Positions 42,656-52,631 of a stretch of DNA of 64,000 nucleotides are shown one piece after another (position 1 is the stretch's first letter; every line of letters starts with the position of its first letter). A program made the translations under genes and the position numbers. Location of the stretch: contig NZ_AP029028.1 of the NCBI RefSeq assembly GCF_037076565.1, positions 5,394,001 through 5,458,000 of the forward strand, written 5' to 3'. Origin of the DNA: Herbaspirillum sp. DW155 (lineage in GTDB: Bacteria > Pseudomonadota > Gammaproteobacteria > Burkholderiales > Burkholderiaceae_D). Below the pieces are notes generated by a model. The model ran no database searches and had not been told where the DNA came from. It worked only from the letters and a program-made list of their open reading frames with translations.

Positions 42656-43348
42656 TCAAGCCATGCCCGCGAAGCGGGCGATCAGTTGGTCGGCAAGCAA
42701 GTCTTGGACATCGGCCAGCCGGGCATTGGCAGCCCCGAGGGTCTGCATGTCCACGGTGGCCAGGCCTTCGTAGCCGCAGGGGTTGATCCAGGAAAACGGT
42801 GCCAGGTCCATCGCCACATTGAGCGAGACACCGTGGTAGGTGCAGCCGTTGCCCCGTATCTTCAAGCCCAGCGCGGCCACCTTGGCGCCCTGCCAGGGGC
42901 CGTCGGCGGCGTAGATGCCGGGCGCCCCCTCCTTGCGTACACCGGCCAGATTATACGCCGCCAGCGTGGCGATCACCGCCTCTTCGATGTTGTGCACGAA
43001 TTCGCGCGCGAACAGGCGGGCCCCGCTGCGGTTACGGCGCAGGTCCATCAGCAGGTAGATCACCACCTGGCCGGGGCCGTGGTAGGTGACCTCGCCGCCG
43101 CGGTCGGTCTGGACAATGGGGATGTCGTGCGGATTCAACACATGGGCGCGGTCGGCGCCCAACCCCAGCGTGTAGACAGGGGGATGCTCGACGATCCAGA
43201 GCTGGTCGGGGGACTCGGCGCTGCGCGCATCGGTATAGGCGCGCATGGCGGCGAAGCTGGCTTCGTAGGGCTCGACGCCGCGCCGGACGATCTCGGGCCG
43301 GCGGGCGCCAGTCACGGGCGTGCTGGCGGTGGGCAGTGCGGTTTGCAT
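42656..43348 (-). CDS. lipB: Octanoyl-ACP:protein octanoyltransferase
   Basis: Transfers octanoate from acyl carrier protein to lipoyl domains, the step before LipA. Family motifs [37 protein letters not shown] (catalytic Lys) and the catalytic Cys in [15 protein letters not shown] are present. 230 residues, usual length. It is transcribed with lipA. Confidence 0.95.
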   Translation of the reverse strand: MQTALPTASTPVTGARRPEIVRRGVEPYEASFAAMRAYTDARSAESPDQLWIVEHPPVYTLGLGADRAHVLNPHDIPIVQTDRGGEVTYHGPGQVVIYLLMDLRRNRSGARLFAREFVHNIEEAVIATLAAYNLAGVRKEGAPGIYAADGPWQGAKVAALGLKIRGNGCTYHGVSLNVAMDLAPFSWINPCGYEGLATVDMQTLGAANARLADVQDLLADQLIARFAGMA

Positions 43349-43383
43349 GCCCGCCAGTGTAGCGAAATTCGCTGCGGACCGTA

Positions 43384-43698
43384 TCAGAACCAGCGGATCA
43401 GGCCGTGCGGCAACAGCTTTGCAATACGCACCGTATCGTCATCACATCCCTTGGGAGGCAAGGGCGTGACCGTAAATTCGGCCGCACCGTTGACCGCTTC
43501 GAAGATGGCCTCGCCGCGCCCGTGGTAATCGAAGCAGCGGCCGGGCTTGAGCCAGATGTCTTCGCGGCAGCCGGCAATGGTCAGCCACACCAGTCCGGAG
43601 GTCACACGGATGCGCACGCCACCCCGCAGGCGACGGGTCTGGACCTGGCCTTCCTGCAACTGGCCGACGGGGCTAGTATCTGTGAATGAAATTGCCAT
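43384..43698 (-). CDS. DUF2917 family protein
   Basis: 104-residue protein that is small and beta-rich ([35 protein letters not shown]), as in the DUF2917 family of proteobacteria. The start at 43698 has AGAGGAG upstream; the frame is open further but without homology. It is divergent from the LysR gene, with the promoter region of both between them, so the LysR protein may regulate it. Function unknown. Confidence 0.78.
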   Translation of the reverse strand: MAISFTDTSPVGQLQEGQVQTRRLRGGVRIRVTSGLVWLTIAGCREDIWLKPGRCFDYHGRGEAIFEAVNGAAEFTVTPLPPKGCDDDTVRIAKLLPHGLIRWF

Positions 43699-43892
43699 GG
43701 CGGATGCTCCTCTGCGAGACTGTCTGATACGCCAGGCAAGCCGCGTCCCTGCCGCGATGCCCGGAAGGGTGCGGCTGCAAGCGGGAAATGCCTGGAATGA
43801 TGTGTGATGAATCATCATTGTAGGAAAGCCCGCAAGCACGGCAAAACGATATATATTGCCCTTCTTTGCTAATAGAATTCACAAGAGGCAGC

Positions 43893-44843
43893 ATGGCCGA
43901 CCTGAGAAAATTGCCCAACCTGACGGCCCTGCGCGCCTTCGATGCGGCGGCCCGCCACGGCTGCTTCTCGCGCGCAGCCGAAGAGGTGCACGTCACCCCC
44001 GGGGCGATCAGCCACCAGGTGCGCGCCCTGGAGGAAGACCTGGGCCTGCAGCTGTTCCATCGCCACGGCAAGCGCATTTCCATCACCGAGACGGGCGAGC
44101 GTTTCGCCCTCACCATCCGCAAGTCGCTGGGCGAGATCGCCCAGGCCGCCGAGCACCTGCGCAGCCTGACGCGCCAGCAGCGACTGGTGATCTCGGCCAC
44201 GCCCTCCTTCGCCTCGCGCTGGCTGGCGCCGCGCCTGTGGAAGTTCATCGATGCCCATCCCGAGATCGAAGTGGTGCTGCAATCGGGCAGCCACCTGGCC
44301 GACCTGCGGCTGGACGGGGTGGACATCGGCATCCGCTTTGGGCGCGGCCAGTACAGCGGCGTGGTCACCGAAAAGTTGAGCGACGATTACTACTATCCGG
44401 TGGCGGCGCCCGGCTATCGCGGCAGGCAGAACAAGAAGCTCACACGACCATCCGACCTGACCCACTGCACCCTGCTGCGCATGGACACGCGGGAATCCTG
44501 GCAACCCTGGCTGCCCCTGGCCGGACTAGACCTGCCCGAGCCGCGCGGCACGCTGGTGGTGGAAGATTCTTCGCTGACGCTGCGTCACGCGGTGGAGGGC
44601 AAGGGGGTGGCACTGTCACGCCATACGATTGCCTGGCAGGAGATCGCCAGCGGCACGCTGGTGCGGCTGTTCGACGTGGCGCAGCTGTGCGAGGACGCGC
44701 ACTACCTGGTGCATCTGCCGGAGGGGCTGGAAAAGCCGGGGGTGGCGGCCTTCAGGAAATGGATACTGGAAGAGATGCGGCAATTCCACGCGCAGTCGGC
44801 ATGGCCGGGCACGGTGCAGAAAACGTCAGGGCGCAAGAAGTGA
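43893..44843 (+). CDS. LysR-family transcriptional regulator, GcvA-like
   Basis: 316 residues. An N-terminal winged helix-turn-helix (LPNLTALRAFDAAARHGCFSRAAEEVHVTPGAISHQVRALEEDLG) precedes the type-2 periplasmic-binding-like effector domain (LVISATPSFASRWLAPRLWKFIDAHPEIEVVLQSG), a GcvA-group sequence. AAGAGG precedes the ATG at 43893. It is divergent from DUF2917, a usual arrangement for LysR proteins and targets. The effector is unknown. Confidence 0.92.
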   Translation: MADLRKLPNLTALRAFDAAARHGCFSRAAEEVHVTPGAISHQVRALEEDLGLQLFHRHGKRISITETGERFALTIRKSLGEIAQAAEHLRSLTRQQRLVISATPSFASRWLAPRLWKFIDAHPEIEVVLQSGSHLADLRLDGVDIGIRFGRGQYSGVVTEKLSDDYYYPVAAPGYRGRQNKKLTRPSDLTHCTLLRMDTRESWQPWLPLAGLDLPEPRGTLVVEDSSLTLRHAVEGKGVALSRHTIAWQEIASGTLVRLFDVAQLCEDAHYLVHLPEGLEKPGVAAFRKWILEEMRQFHAQSAWPGTVQKTSGRKK

Positions 44844-44855
44844 AGCGCACATGAA

Positions 44856-44889
44856 AAAACCGGCGCGCCTTGCGGGCCGCGCCGGTTTT
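44856..44889. terminator. Bidirectional terminator between LysR and DUF493 genes
   Basis: AAAACCGGCGCG and CGCGCCGGTTTT pair around ten bases, with A and T tracts at the two ends. It can end both convergent genes. Confidence 0.85.
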
Positions 44890-44908
44890 CGCGAGGGGAT
44901 GGCCGGGC

Positions 44909-45190
44909 TCAGAGCACGAACTTGACCATCTCGTGCGTGGAGAGCGCGCGATAGATGTTGTCGAGCTGGGTGCGGCTGGTGGCGCGCACGGTCAGGGTCA
45001 GGGAGAGGTACTTGCCCTGGGTGGAGGGACGCATCTCGACCTTGCCGGCGTGAAACTCGGGGTCGTGCTCGACGACCATGGCGACGATGGTCTCGGCAAA
45101 CGCGTCATGGGTGATCCCGACCACCTTGATGGGGAAGTCGCTGGGATACTCGATCAGAGATTCTTCAGGGGAAATAGTGGGCATAGTCAT
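44909..45190 (-). CDS. DUF493 (YbeD) family protein
   Basis: 93-residue ACT-like fold protein of the YbeD family (EESLIEYPSDFPIKVVGITHDAFAETIVAMVVEHDP). In E. coli the gene is beside lipB; here it lies between the aminotransferase gene and lipB, with the LysR/DUF2917 pair inserted. A role linked to lipoate or a regulatory one is suspected for the family but not proven. Either of the first two methionines could be the start. Confidence 0.88.
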   Translation of the reverse strand: MTMPTISPEESLIEYPSDFPIKVVGITHDAFAETIVAMVVEHDPEFHAGKVEMRPSTQGKYLSLTLTVRATSRTQLDNIYRALSTHEMVKFVL

Positions 45191-45371
45191 GGCAAACCGC
45201 CTTGGCGTTGTCCGCCTGGCGCTCCGGTTTCAATGCTCCCAGATGGGGATGAACCTGCGGGCTTCAAGCGGGGGACTCGGGTGGGGAATGCCTGCATTCT
45301 ACGCCATGCGGGCGGGGCGGCGTGCAGAAAACCGCAGTGCCACCCGCACCTCATGACAAGCTGCAAACGCC

Positions 45372-46220
45372 TTACAGCCGTGCCTTGGCCGCCTGATAAG
45401 CCGCATACACCCTGGCAAACACCGGCCCCGGCTGGCCGCTGCCGACCGGCTTGTCGTCCAGCGTCACCACCGGCAGCACTTCCTTGCTGGCCGAGGAAAT
45501 CATGAGTTCATCGGCCGCCAGCACTTCTTCACGGGTGATGCGGCGCGACTCCAGCGCGATGCCCTCCCCGGCGCACAGCTCTTCCATCAGGCCATAGCGG
45601 ATGCCTTCGAGGATCAGGTTGTCCTTGGGCGGGGCGGAAATCTTGCCGTCCTTGACCACCCACACGTTGGAAGACGACGCCTCCGACAGATAACCATCAC
45701 GGAACTGGATCGCTTCGGTCACCTGGTGCTCGGCGGCGAACTGCGCGGCCAGCACGTTGCCCAGCAAGGAGGTGGACTTGATCTGGCAGTTCAGCCAGCG
45801 GCGATCTTCCATGGTCACGCAAGCCACACCCTTTTCGATGGACGCGGCCGGTGGCAGCGCCATCGGATTGGTCATGATCAGCACCGTCGGCACCACTTCC
45901 TTAGGGAAGGCATGCACGCGCTTGGCCACGCCACGGGTGACCTGGATGTAGATCATCTGGTCCTCCAGGCCATTGGCCTCGACCACCTGGCTGATGAGGC
46001 CGTTCCAGCCGGCTTCGTCATGCGGATTCGGAATACCGATGCTGGCCAGGCTGCGGAACAGGCGCGCCAGGTGCTGCCGGCCACGGAAAGCCTTGCGGCG
46101 ATACATGGGGATCACTTCGTAGATGCCGTCGCCAAAGATGAAGCCGCGGTCCAGCACCGGGACGCGGGCTTCGGAGAGGGGCGTGAGTTCGCCGTTGAGA
46201 TAGACGATGGGATCGTTCAT
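45372..46220 (-). CDS. D-amino acid aminotransferase (PLP fold type IV)
   Basis: 282-residue PLP enzyme of the branched-chain/D-alanine aminotransferase fold. The start motif VYLNGELTPLSEARVPVLDRGFIFGDGIYEVIP and the catalytic Lys in LNCQIKSTSLLGNVLAAQFA fit D-amino acid aminotransferase, interconverting D-alanine and D-glutamate with 2-oxo acids. The start at 46220 is chosen from homology; the open frame extends to 46316. It is followed by DUF493 and, beyond the LysR pair, by lipB and lipA. DadA at 6.3 kb also acts on D-amino acids. Confidence 0.88.
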   Translation of the reverse strand: MNDPIVYLNGELTPLSEARVPVLDRGFIFGDGIYEVIPMYRRKAFRGRQHLARLFRSLASIGIPNPHDEAGWNGLISQVVEANGLEDQMIYIQVTRGVAKRVHAFPKEVVPTVLIMTNPMALPPAASIEKGVACVTMEDRRWLNCQIKSTSLLGNVLAAQFAAEHQVTEAIQFRDGYLSEASSSNVWVVKDGKISAPPKDNLILEGIRYGLMEELCAGEGIALESRRITREEVLAADELMISSASKEVLPVVTLDDKPVGSGQPGPVFARVYAAYQAAKARL

Positions 46221-46337
46221 GGTGGGCTTTCCGGTAATCGAGTGTGAGCGGATGAAGGCGGCAAGCTTGCCGCGATGAATCCATTCTGTCACGCGGTCTT
46301 TGGCGTCCCTATGCAAAAACGGTATAAGGCCCTCCCC

Positions 46338-48116
46338 TCACACGGCAATGGGCAGCGCCTCCACGCGATGGCCCTGGCCTTCGCCCGCAGCGGTAAATTT
46401 CCAGCGCACGTCATGGAAGCGCGCCAGCGTTTCGCGGTGCGCGATGCTGATCACGGTCACGCCCGGCAACTCGCGCGGCAGGGCGGCATAGAGCGCTTCC
46501 TCGGTCTCGCCATCCATGGCACTGCTGGCCTCGTCCAGGAACACCAGACGCGGACGGTTGAGGAACACCCGCACGAAGGCCAGACGCTGTTGCTCGCCCG
46601 GTGACAGGGCCTGGCTCCAGTTGGCCGCCACATCGAGGCGGTCAGCCAGGTACGAAAGACGGCACAGATTCAGATAGCGCGTGATGAGCGCATCATCGAA
46701 ACTGCCCTCGGCGGCCGGATAGGAGAGCGCTGCGCGCAGCGTGCCGATGGGCAGGTAGCTGCGCTGGGGCAGGAACATCGCGGGCGCATCCTGCGGCAGG
46801 GCGATGCGGCCCTCACCGTAAGGCCAGATGTCGGCCATGGCGCGGATCAGGGTGGACTTGCCGCAACCGGAAGGACCGCTGATGAGCACATGCTCGCCCG
46901 ACTCCACGCGCGCATCCAGACTGCCCATCATGGGCCGGCCATCAGGGAAGGACAGTTGCAGGCCCTGCAGGGTGACGGCACTGCCGCGATGGGGCGCGAC
47001 CTCGATGGTGCGCGGCATGTCGGCCGCACGCTGGACATCCGCATGAAAGCCCGCCAGCCGGTTGATGGAAGCCTTCCAGCTGGCCAGCGTGGTGAAGGCA
47101 TTGATGAACCACGACAGCGCATCCTGCACCTGCCCGAAGGCATCGCTGATCTGCATGAGCACCCCCAGCGAAATGGCCCCGGAAAAATAGCGCGGCGCCG
47201 ACACCAGCATGGGGAAGATCACCGCGAACTGCCCATAGAAATTGACGGCCACGTTGAGCTTCTTGGTCAGCCGCATGATGTTCCACCAGTTCTCGCGGAT
47301 GTCGTCCAGCCGCGCCGTCAGCTGCGCGCGTTCCTGCGGCTCGCCGCGATACAGCGCCACGGCCTCGGCATGCTCGCGCACGCGGATGAGGCCAAAGCGG
47401 AAGTTGGCCTCGAAGCGTTCCTGATTGAAGCTCAGGCCCACCAGCGGACGGCCGATCCACCACACCACACCGGAGCCGATGGCGGCATAGGCGAGCACGA
47501 ACCAGACCATGTAACCGGGGATGACCCACGATTGCCCCAGCGCCGTGAAGGACAGCGGCCCGCTCACCGACCACAGGATATGGATGAAGGAAAACAGCGT
47601 CACGCTGCTGGAGATGAAACCCAGCACCAGCGAGAGCGTGTCCGAGGTGAGCGCGTGCAGGTCTTCGGCGATGCGCTGGTCGGGGTTGTCGGAAAAGCGT
47701 CCCTCCTGTCCCTGCTCGATGCGGTAGTAGGCACGATGCGCCAGCCAGCGGTCGAGGTAGCGCGTGCTCATCCAGTAGCGCCAGCGGATCTGCAGCGCCT
47801 GCTTGAGGTAGACGCCGTAGATGGCGATGGCCACGAAGACGAAAGCCAGTCCCGAGAATTGCCACAGCAGCGACTTGAACTGGGCGTAGTCGCGCGATTG
47901 CAGCACGTTGTACAGGTCGCGGTTCCAGGAATTGAGCCGCACGTTGATGTAGACCATGCCCAGGTTCAGGGCCAGGATGGACAGGAGCAGAGCCCAGGCT
48001 TTCCACTTCTCTTCGGACACCCAGAAGGGCTTGATGAGTCGCCAGATGTCGGCGCGGCTGGCGCGGCTGGCGCGGTTGGCGCGAGTGGACTGGTGGGCTG
48101 GGGATTGTTCTGTCAT
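46338..48116 (-). CDS. ABC transporter, fused membrane and ATPase domains (SbmA/YddA-like)
   Basis: 592 residues: an ABC_membrane_2-type transmembrane domain (LILSILALNLGMVYINVRLNSWNRDLYNVLQ region and YLDRWLAHRAYYRIEQG) followed by an ATPase with Walker A GPSGCGKSTLIRA, signature LSPGEQQRLAF and Walker B RLVFLDEASSAMD. Relatives include YddA and the SbmA/BacA-type peptide importers. The N-terminal tail holds a short RAS/RAN repeat. AGGA precedes the start at 48116. It is divergent from the chemoreceptor gene and stands alone; the substrate is unknown. Confidence 0.88.
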   Translation of the reverse strand: MTEQSPAHQSTRANRASRASRADIWRLIKPFWVSEEKWKAWALLLSILALNLGMVYINVRLNSWNRDLYNVLQSRDYAQFKSLLWQFSGLAFVFVAIAIYGVYLKQALQIRWRYWMSTRYLDRWLAHRAYYRIEQGQEGRFSDNPDQRIAEDLHALTSDTLSLVLGFISSSVTLFSFIHILWSVSGPLSFTALGQSWVIPGYMVWFVLAYAAIGSGVVWWIGRPLVGLSFNQERFEANFRFGLIRVREHAEAVALYRGEPQERAQLTARLDDIRENWWNIMRLTKKLNVAVNFYGQFAVIFPMLVSAPRYFSGAISLGVLMQISDAFGQVQDALSWFINAFTTLASWKASINRLAGFHADVQRAADMPRTIEVAPHRGSAVTLQGLQLSFPDGRPMMGSLDARVESGEHVLISGPSGCGKSTLIRAMADIWPYGEGRIALPQDAPAMFLPQRSYLPIGTLRAALSYPAAEGSFDDALITRYLNLCRLSYLADRLDVAANWSQALSPGEQQRLAFVRVFLNRPRLVFLDEASSAMDGETEEALYAALPRELPGVTVISIAHRETLARFHDVRWKFTAAGEGQGHRVEALPIAV

Positions 48117-48168
48117 GTCGTCATCCTGATGGTGATGTCCTCTTTGCTGCCCAGCTTGCCGCAAAAGA

Positions 48169-48196
48169 CTTAACTCAGGCTTAACTTCAGGCTTAA
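48169..48196. promoter_or_regulatory. Direct repeats CTTAACT(T)CAGG
   Basis: CTTAACTCAGG and CTTAACTTCAGG are adjacent, followed by CTTAA, giving an 11-12 bp period. They lie between the divergent ABC transporter and chemoreceptor genes, as binding sites for a two-component response regulator would. The regulator is unknown. Confidence 0.4.
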
Positions 48197-48211
48197 AGAC
48201 GGATCAAGAAG

Positions 48212-48230
48212 CATTAAGGAAAGCTTAATG
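48212..48230. promoter_or_regulatory. Dyad CATTAA-N6-CTTAATG upstream of the chemoreceptor gene
   Basis: GCATTAAG and CTTAATGC around GAAAG; the same pattern with the same spacing is at 4029 upstream of the flgH-like gene. A TTTT follows, so a weak terminator stem is an alternative reading. Confidence 0.35.
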
Positions 48231-48390
48231 CTTTTGCAATCGGGCATTCAGCGCTATTGAATGCATCGAAACAATCAATCCCGCAGGCGTGCAAACCCCG
48301 CTACACTGCGCTCCTGAACGATATTGCCGCACATCAATACCCGTGCGGACCACCAGCGTCCGCACCACTGCCCCCCTCATGGAGAATCAC

Positions 48391-50088
48391 ATGCACGCCC
48401 TTCCCCCCAAGCGCCGTTCGCTCAGCGTCGCGGCCCAACTGGCACTGAGTTTTGCGCTGGTACTGGCGATGATGCTGGTGCTCACGGTGCTCAGCATTTC
48501 CAAGGTCAACGCCATCGAAGGCAGCCTGACGACCGTCAGCGATGACAACAGCGTCAAGCAGCGCTATGCCATCAATTTCCGTGGCAGCGTACACGACCGG
48601 GCCATCGCCCTGCGCGATCTGACCCTGGTGAGCGAGCCCGAGGTCAAGGATGTGATTGCCCTCATCAACAAGCTCGATGCCGATTACCAGCAATCGGCCC
48701 GACCGCTCGATCACGTCTTCGCCACCATGAAGGTCAATGCCGATGAGCGCGCCAGCCTGGAGCGCATCAAGGCCATCGAATCCCGCGCCATGCCGCTGGC
48801 GGCCAGGACCATCGCCGCCCGCAACGCGGGGGACATCGATGGCGCCCGCCAGTTGCTGCTGAGCCAGGTCAAGCCGGTGTTCGTCGAATGGCTGGCCGCG
48901 ATCAATCATTTCATCGATCTGGAAGAACACATGAGCCAGGTGGAGTCCGCCAAGGCGCGCAGTACCGCCCACGGTTTCCAGGCCTTCATGCTGGTGCTGC
49001 TGGGTGCGGCGCTGGTGGCCGGCGTCGTGCTGGCCACCCTGATTACCCGCAGCATCCGTGGCGCGCTGGGTGCCGAGCCCGATGAGGTCAAGCAACTGGC
49101 GCTGGCGGTGGATCGCGGCGAGCTTTACCACGTTGCCGCAGTACCGGCAGCCGCAGGCGGCAAGCGCCAGAGCATCATGGCCGCACTCTCCGAGATGAGC
49201 GGCAACCTGCGCCATACCGTCACCCGCGTGCGCGATGCGGCCGCCGGTGTGGCCACCATCAGTGCCCAGATCGCCGCCGGCAACAGCGATCTCTCGGCAC
49301 GCACCGAAGACCAGGCCGCCTCACTTGAAGAAACCGCCTCGGCCATGGAGCAGCTGACCGCTACCGTCAAACAGAATGACGGCCACGCCCGCCAGGCCAA
49401 CCAGCTGGCCCGCAATGCCTCCGACATCGCAAAACAGGGCGGCGCCATCGTGGAAGAAGTGGTCGAGACCATGGCCGCCATCAACACCTCCTCGCGCAAG
49501 ATCGTGGACATCATCGGCGTGATCGACGGCATCGCTTTCCAGACCAACATCCTGGCCTTGAATGCGGCGGTGGAAGCAGCCCGTGCCGGCGAGCAGGGAC
49601 GCGGCTTTGCGGTGGTGGCCACCGAAGTGCGCAACCTGGCGCAGCGCAGTGCGTCGGCGGCCAAGGAGGTCAAGCAGTTGATCGATGCCTCGGTAGGCAA
49701 TGTGGAAGCCGGCACGCGCCTGGTGGAACGCGCCGGCGAGACCATGGAGCAGATCGTGGCCAGCGTGCAGCAGGTCACCGACGTGATGGGTGAGATCTCG
49801 GCGGCCAGCCACGAGCAGAGCCTGGGGATCGAAGAAGTCAACAAGGCCATCGCGCTGATGGATCAGGTGACCCAGCACAATGCCGCGCTGGTGGAGCAGG
49901 CCAGCGCCGCCGTGGCCACGCTGCAGGATCAGGCCGTCAGCCTGAACCAGGCCGTGGGTGTGTTCCAGCTGGAAGCACCGCACGCGCCGGCACGACCGCC
50001 GATGACGGCGCCCGCACCGACACTGCAGACCGTGCAGGTTCCGCTGCGGGTCGTCCCGGCATTGTCCGTGGTGCGCGAGGCGGCGTAA
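48391..50088 (+). CDS. Methyl-accepting chemotaxis protein
   Basis: Inner-membrane chemoreceptor of 565 residues. TM1 (about 16-38), a periplasmic four-helix-type sensor (about 40-190), TM2 ([21 protein letters not shown]), HAMP-like linker, then the cytoplasmic signalling domain with the hairpin tip [43 protein letters not shown] that contacts CheA/CheW. No C-terminal CheR pentapeptide is seen. The ATG at 48391 has GGAG seven bases upstream; 48379 is an alternative. No other che genes are adjacent. Confidence 0.93.
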   Translation: MHALPPKRRSLSVAAQLALSFALVLAMMLVLTVLSISKVNAIEGSLTTVSDDNSVKQRYAINFRGSVHDRAIALRDLTLVSEPEVKDVIALINKLDADYQQSARPLDHVFATMKVNADERASLERIKAIESRAMPLAARTIAARNAGDIDGARQLLLSQVKPVFVEWLAAINHFIDLEEHMSQVESAKARSTAHGFQAFMLVLLGAALVAGVVLATLITRSIRGALGAEPDEVKQLALAVDRGELYHVAAVPAAAGGKRQSIMAALSEMSGNLRHTVTRVRDAAAGVATISAQIAAGNSDLSARTEDQAASLEETASAMEQLTATVKQNDGHARQANQLARNASDIAKQGGAIVEEVVETMAAINTSSRKIVDIIGVIDGIAFQTNILALNAAVEAARAGEQGRGFAVVATEVRNLAQRSASAAKEVKQLIDASVGNVEAGTRLVERAGETMEQIVASVQQVTDVMGEISAASHEQSLGIEEVNKAIALMDQVTQHNAALVEQASAAVATLQDQAVSLNQAVGVFQLEAPHAPARPPMTAPAPTLQTVQVPLRVVPALSVVREAA

Positions 50089-50501
50089 GCGGGGCGCGCC
50101 GCTGACAGCGCCCCCCGGGAAGTCCTCAGCCAATCGCAGCACGTCTGCCCTCTGAAGACGTCCCGGCGTGCACAAGCATGCCGGGACGCAAGATGGTCCG
50201 ATACGGACCATTCCGATTTTCCGACAAGTGTTTTTCCCCAGTCCGATACACGCAAGGCAGCCGCATATGAGATGATGCGGCTTCCATCTTTTCGCGGCCT
50301 GCCCCGGGATCACGATAGCGGCCCTGCTGCCGCAGCGATCTGCCAGCCGCGCATGAACGGCGTACCGCCTCGCGCACATTCTCTCAGGTACGCCCCATGA
50401 AATGAGTTCTAAGCAACGCCCGACCGCGACGCTGCCGTGCCGGCTGTCTTTACGCCTGCCGCACCGCCGTCGGCCCTGATCCGATTTTTGGAGTCCCTTG
50501 C
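50089..50501. other. Intergenic region before ABC exporter
   Basis: No gene is supported. Near 50395-50412 there is a decayed end of the AGAACCC/GGGTTCT repeat family (ATGAAATGAGTTCTAA). The rest shows nothing recognisable. Confidence 0.5.
50395..50412. repeat. Decayed fragment of the 36-bp palindromic repeat
   Basis: The sequence ATGAAATGAGTTCTA matches the end ATGAAATGGGTTCTA of the repeat family with one change. Only this half is recognisable. Confidence 0.55.
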
Positions 50502-52358
<1,857 letters not shown>

Positions 52359-52371
52359 TGTCTGGTATTCG

Positions 52372-52391
52372 TAAATGATTTATATCATTTA
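52372..52391. promoter_or_regulatory. AT-rich palindrome TAAATGAT / ATCATTTA
   Basis: Arms TAAATGAT and ATCATTTA with four bases between, just after the ABC exporter. It shares the 11-mer TAAATGATTTA with the two sites upstream of dadA at 7580 and 7598. Its role is unknown. Confidence 0.3.
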
Positions 52392-52415
52392 TGACTGATG
52401 TAAATGACTGATGTA

Positions 52416-52449
52416 AAAAATGGGCGCACTCAACAGTGCGCCCATTTTT
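52416..52449. terminator. Terminator after the ABC exporter gene
   Basis: AAAAATGGGCGCACT and AGTGCGCCCATTTTT pair around CAAC with T-rich flank. It is a strong bidirectional stem. Confidence 0.85.
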
Positions 52450-52483
52450 CTTTGCTTCACATCATGATTGATTCCATCCTCCA

Positions 52484-52604
52484 CCGTTCGGACTGAGTAG
52501 CGGCAAAGCCGCGTATCGAAGACGCACCGTCTGTGCTTTTGTTACTCAGGCAGCCGGCGGAGCGTCTTCGATACGGCCTCGAGGGGCCTACTCAGTCCGA
52601 ACGG
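52484..52604. repeat. Long inverted repeat (second repeat family)
   Basis: CCGTTCGGACTGAGTAG (52484-52500) and CTACTCAGTCCGAACGG (52588-52604) are exact complements. Inside them GCGTATCGAAGACGC (52511) pairs with GCGTCTTCGATACG (52562). The right half has a relative at 56821-56862. It resembles repetitive extragenic palindromes found between genes. Confidence 0.75.
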
Positions 52605-52631
52605 GAGTCAGGTTGCTCTTTCCGAGGAAAC

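Noticed and set aside
48061-48100. Tandem GCGCGGCTGG-like repeat at the start of the SbmA/YddA-like gene
   Set aside because: It encodes the RASRAN-type tail within the coding sequence and is too short to suggest an independent element.
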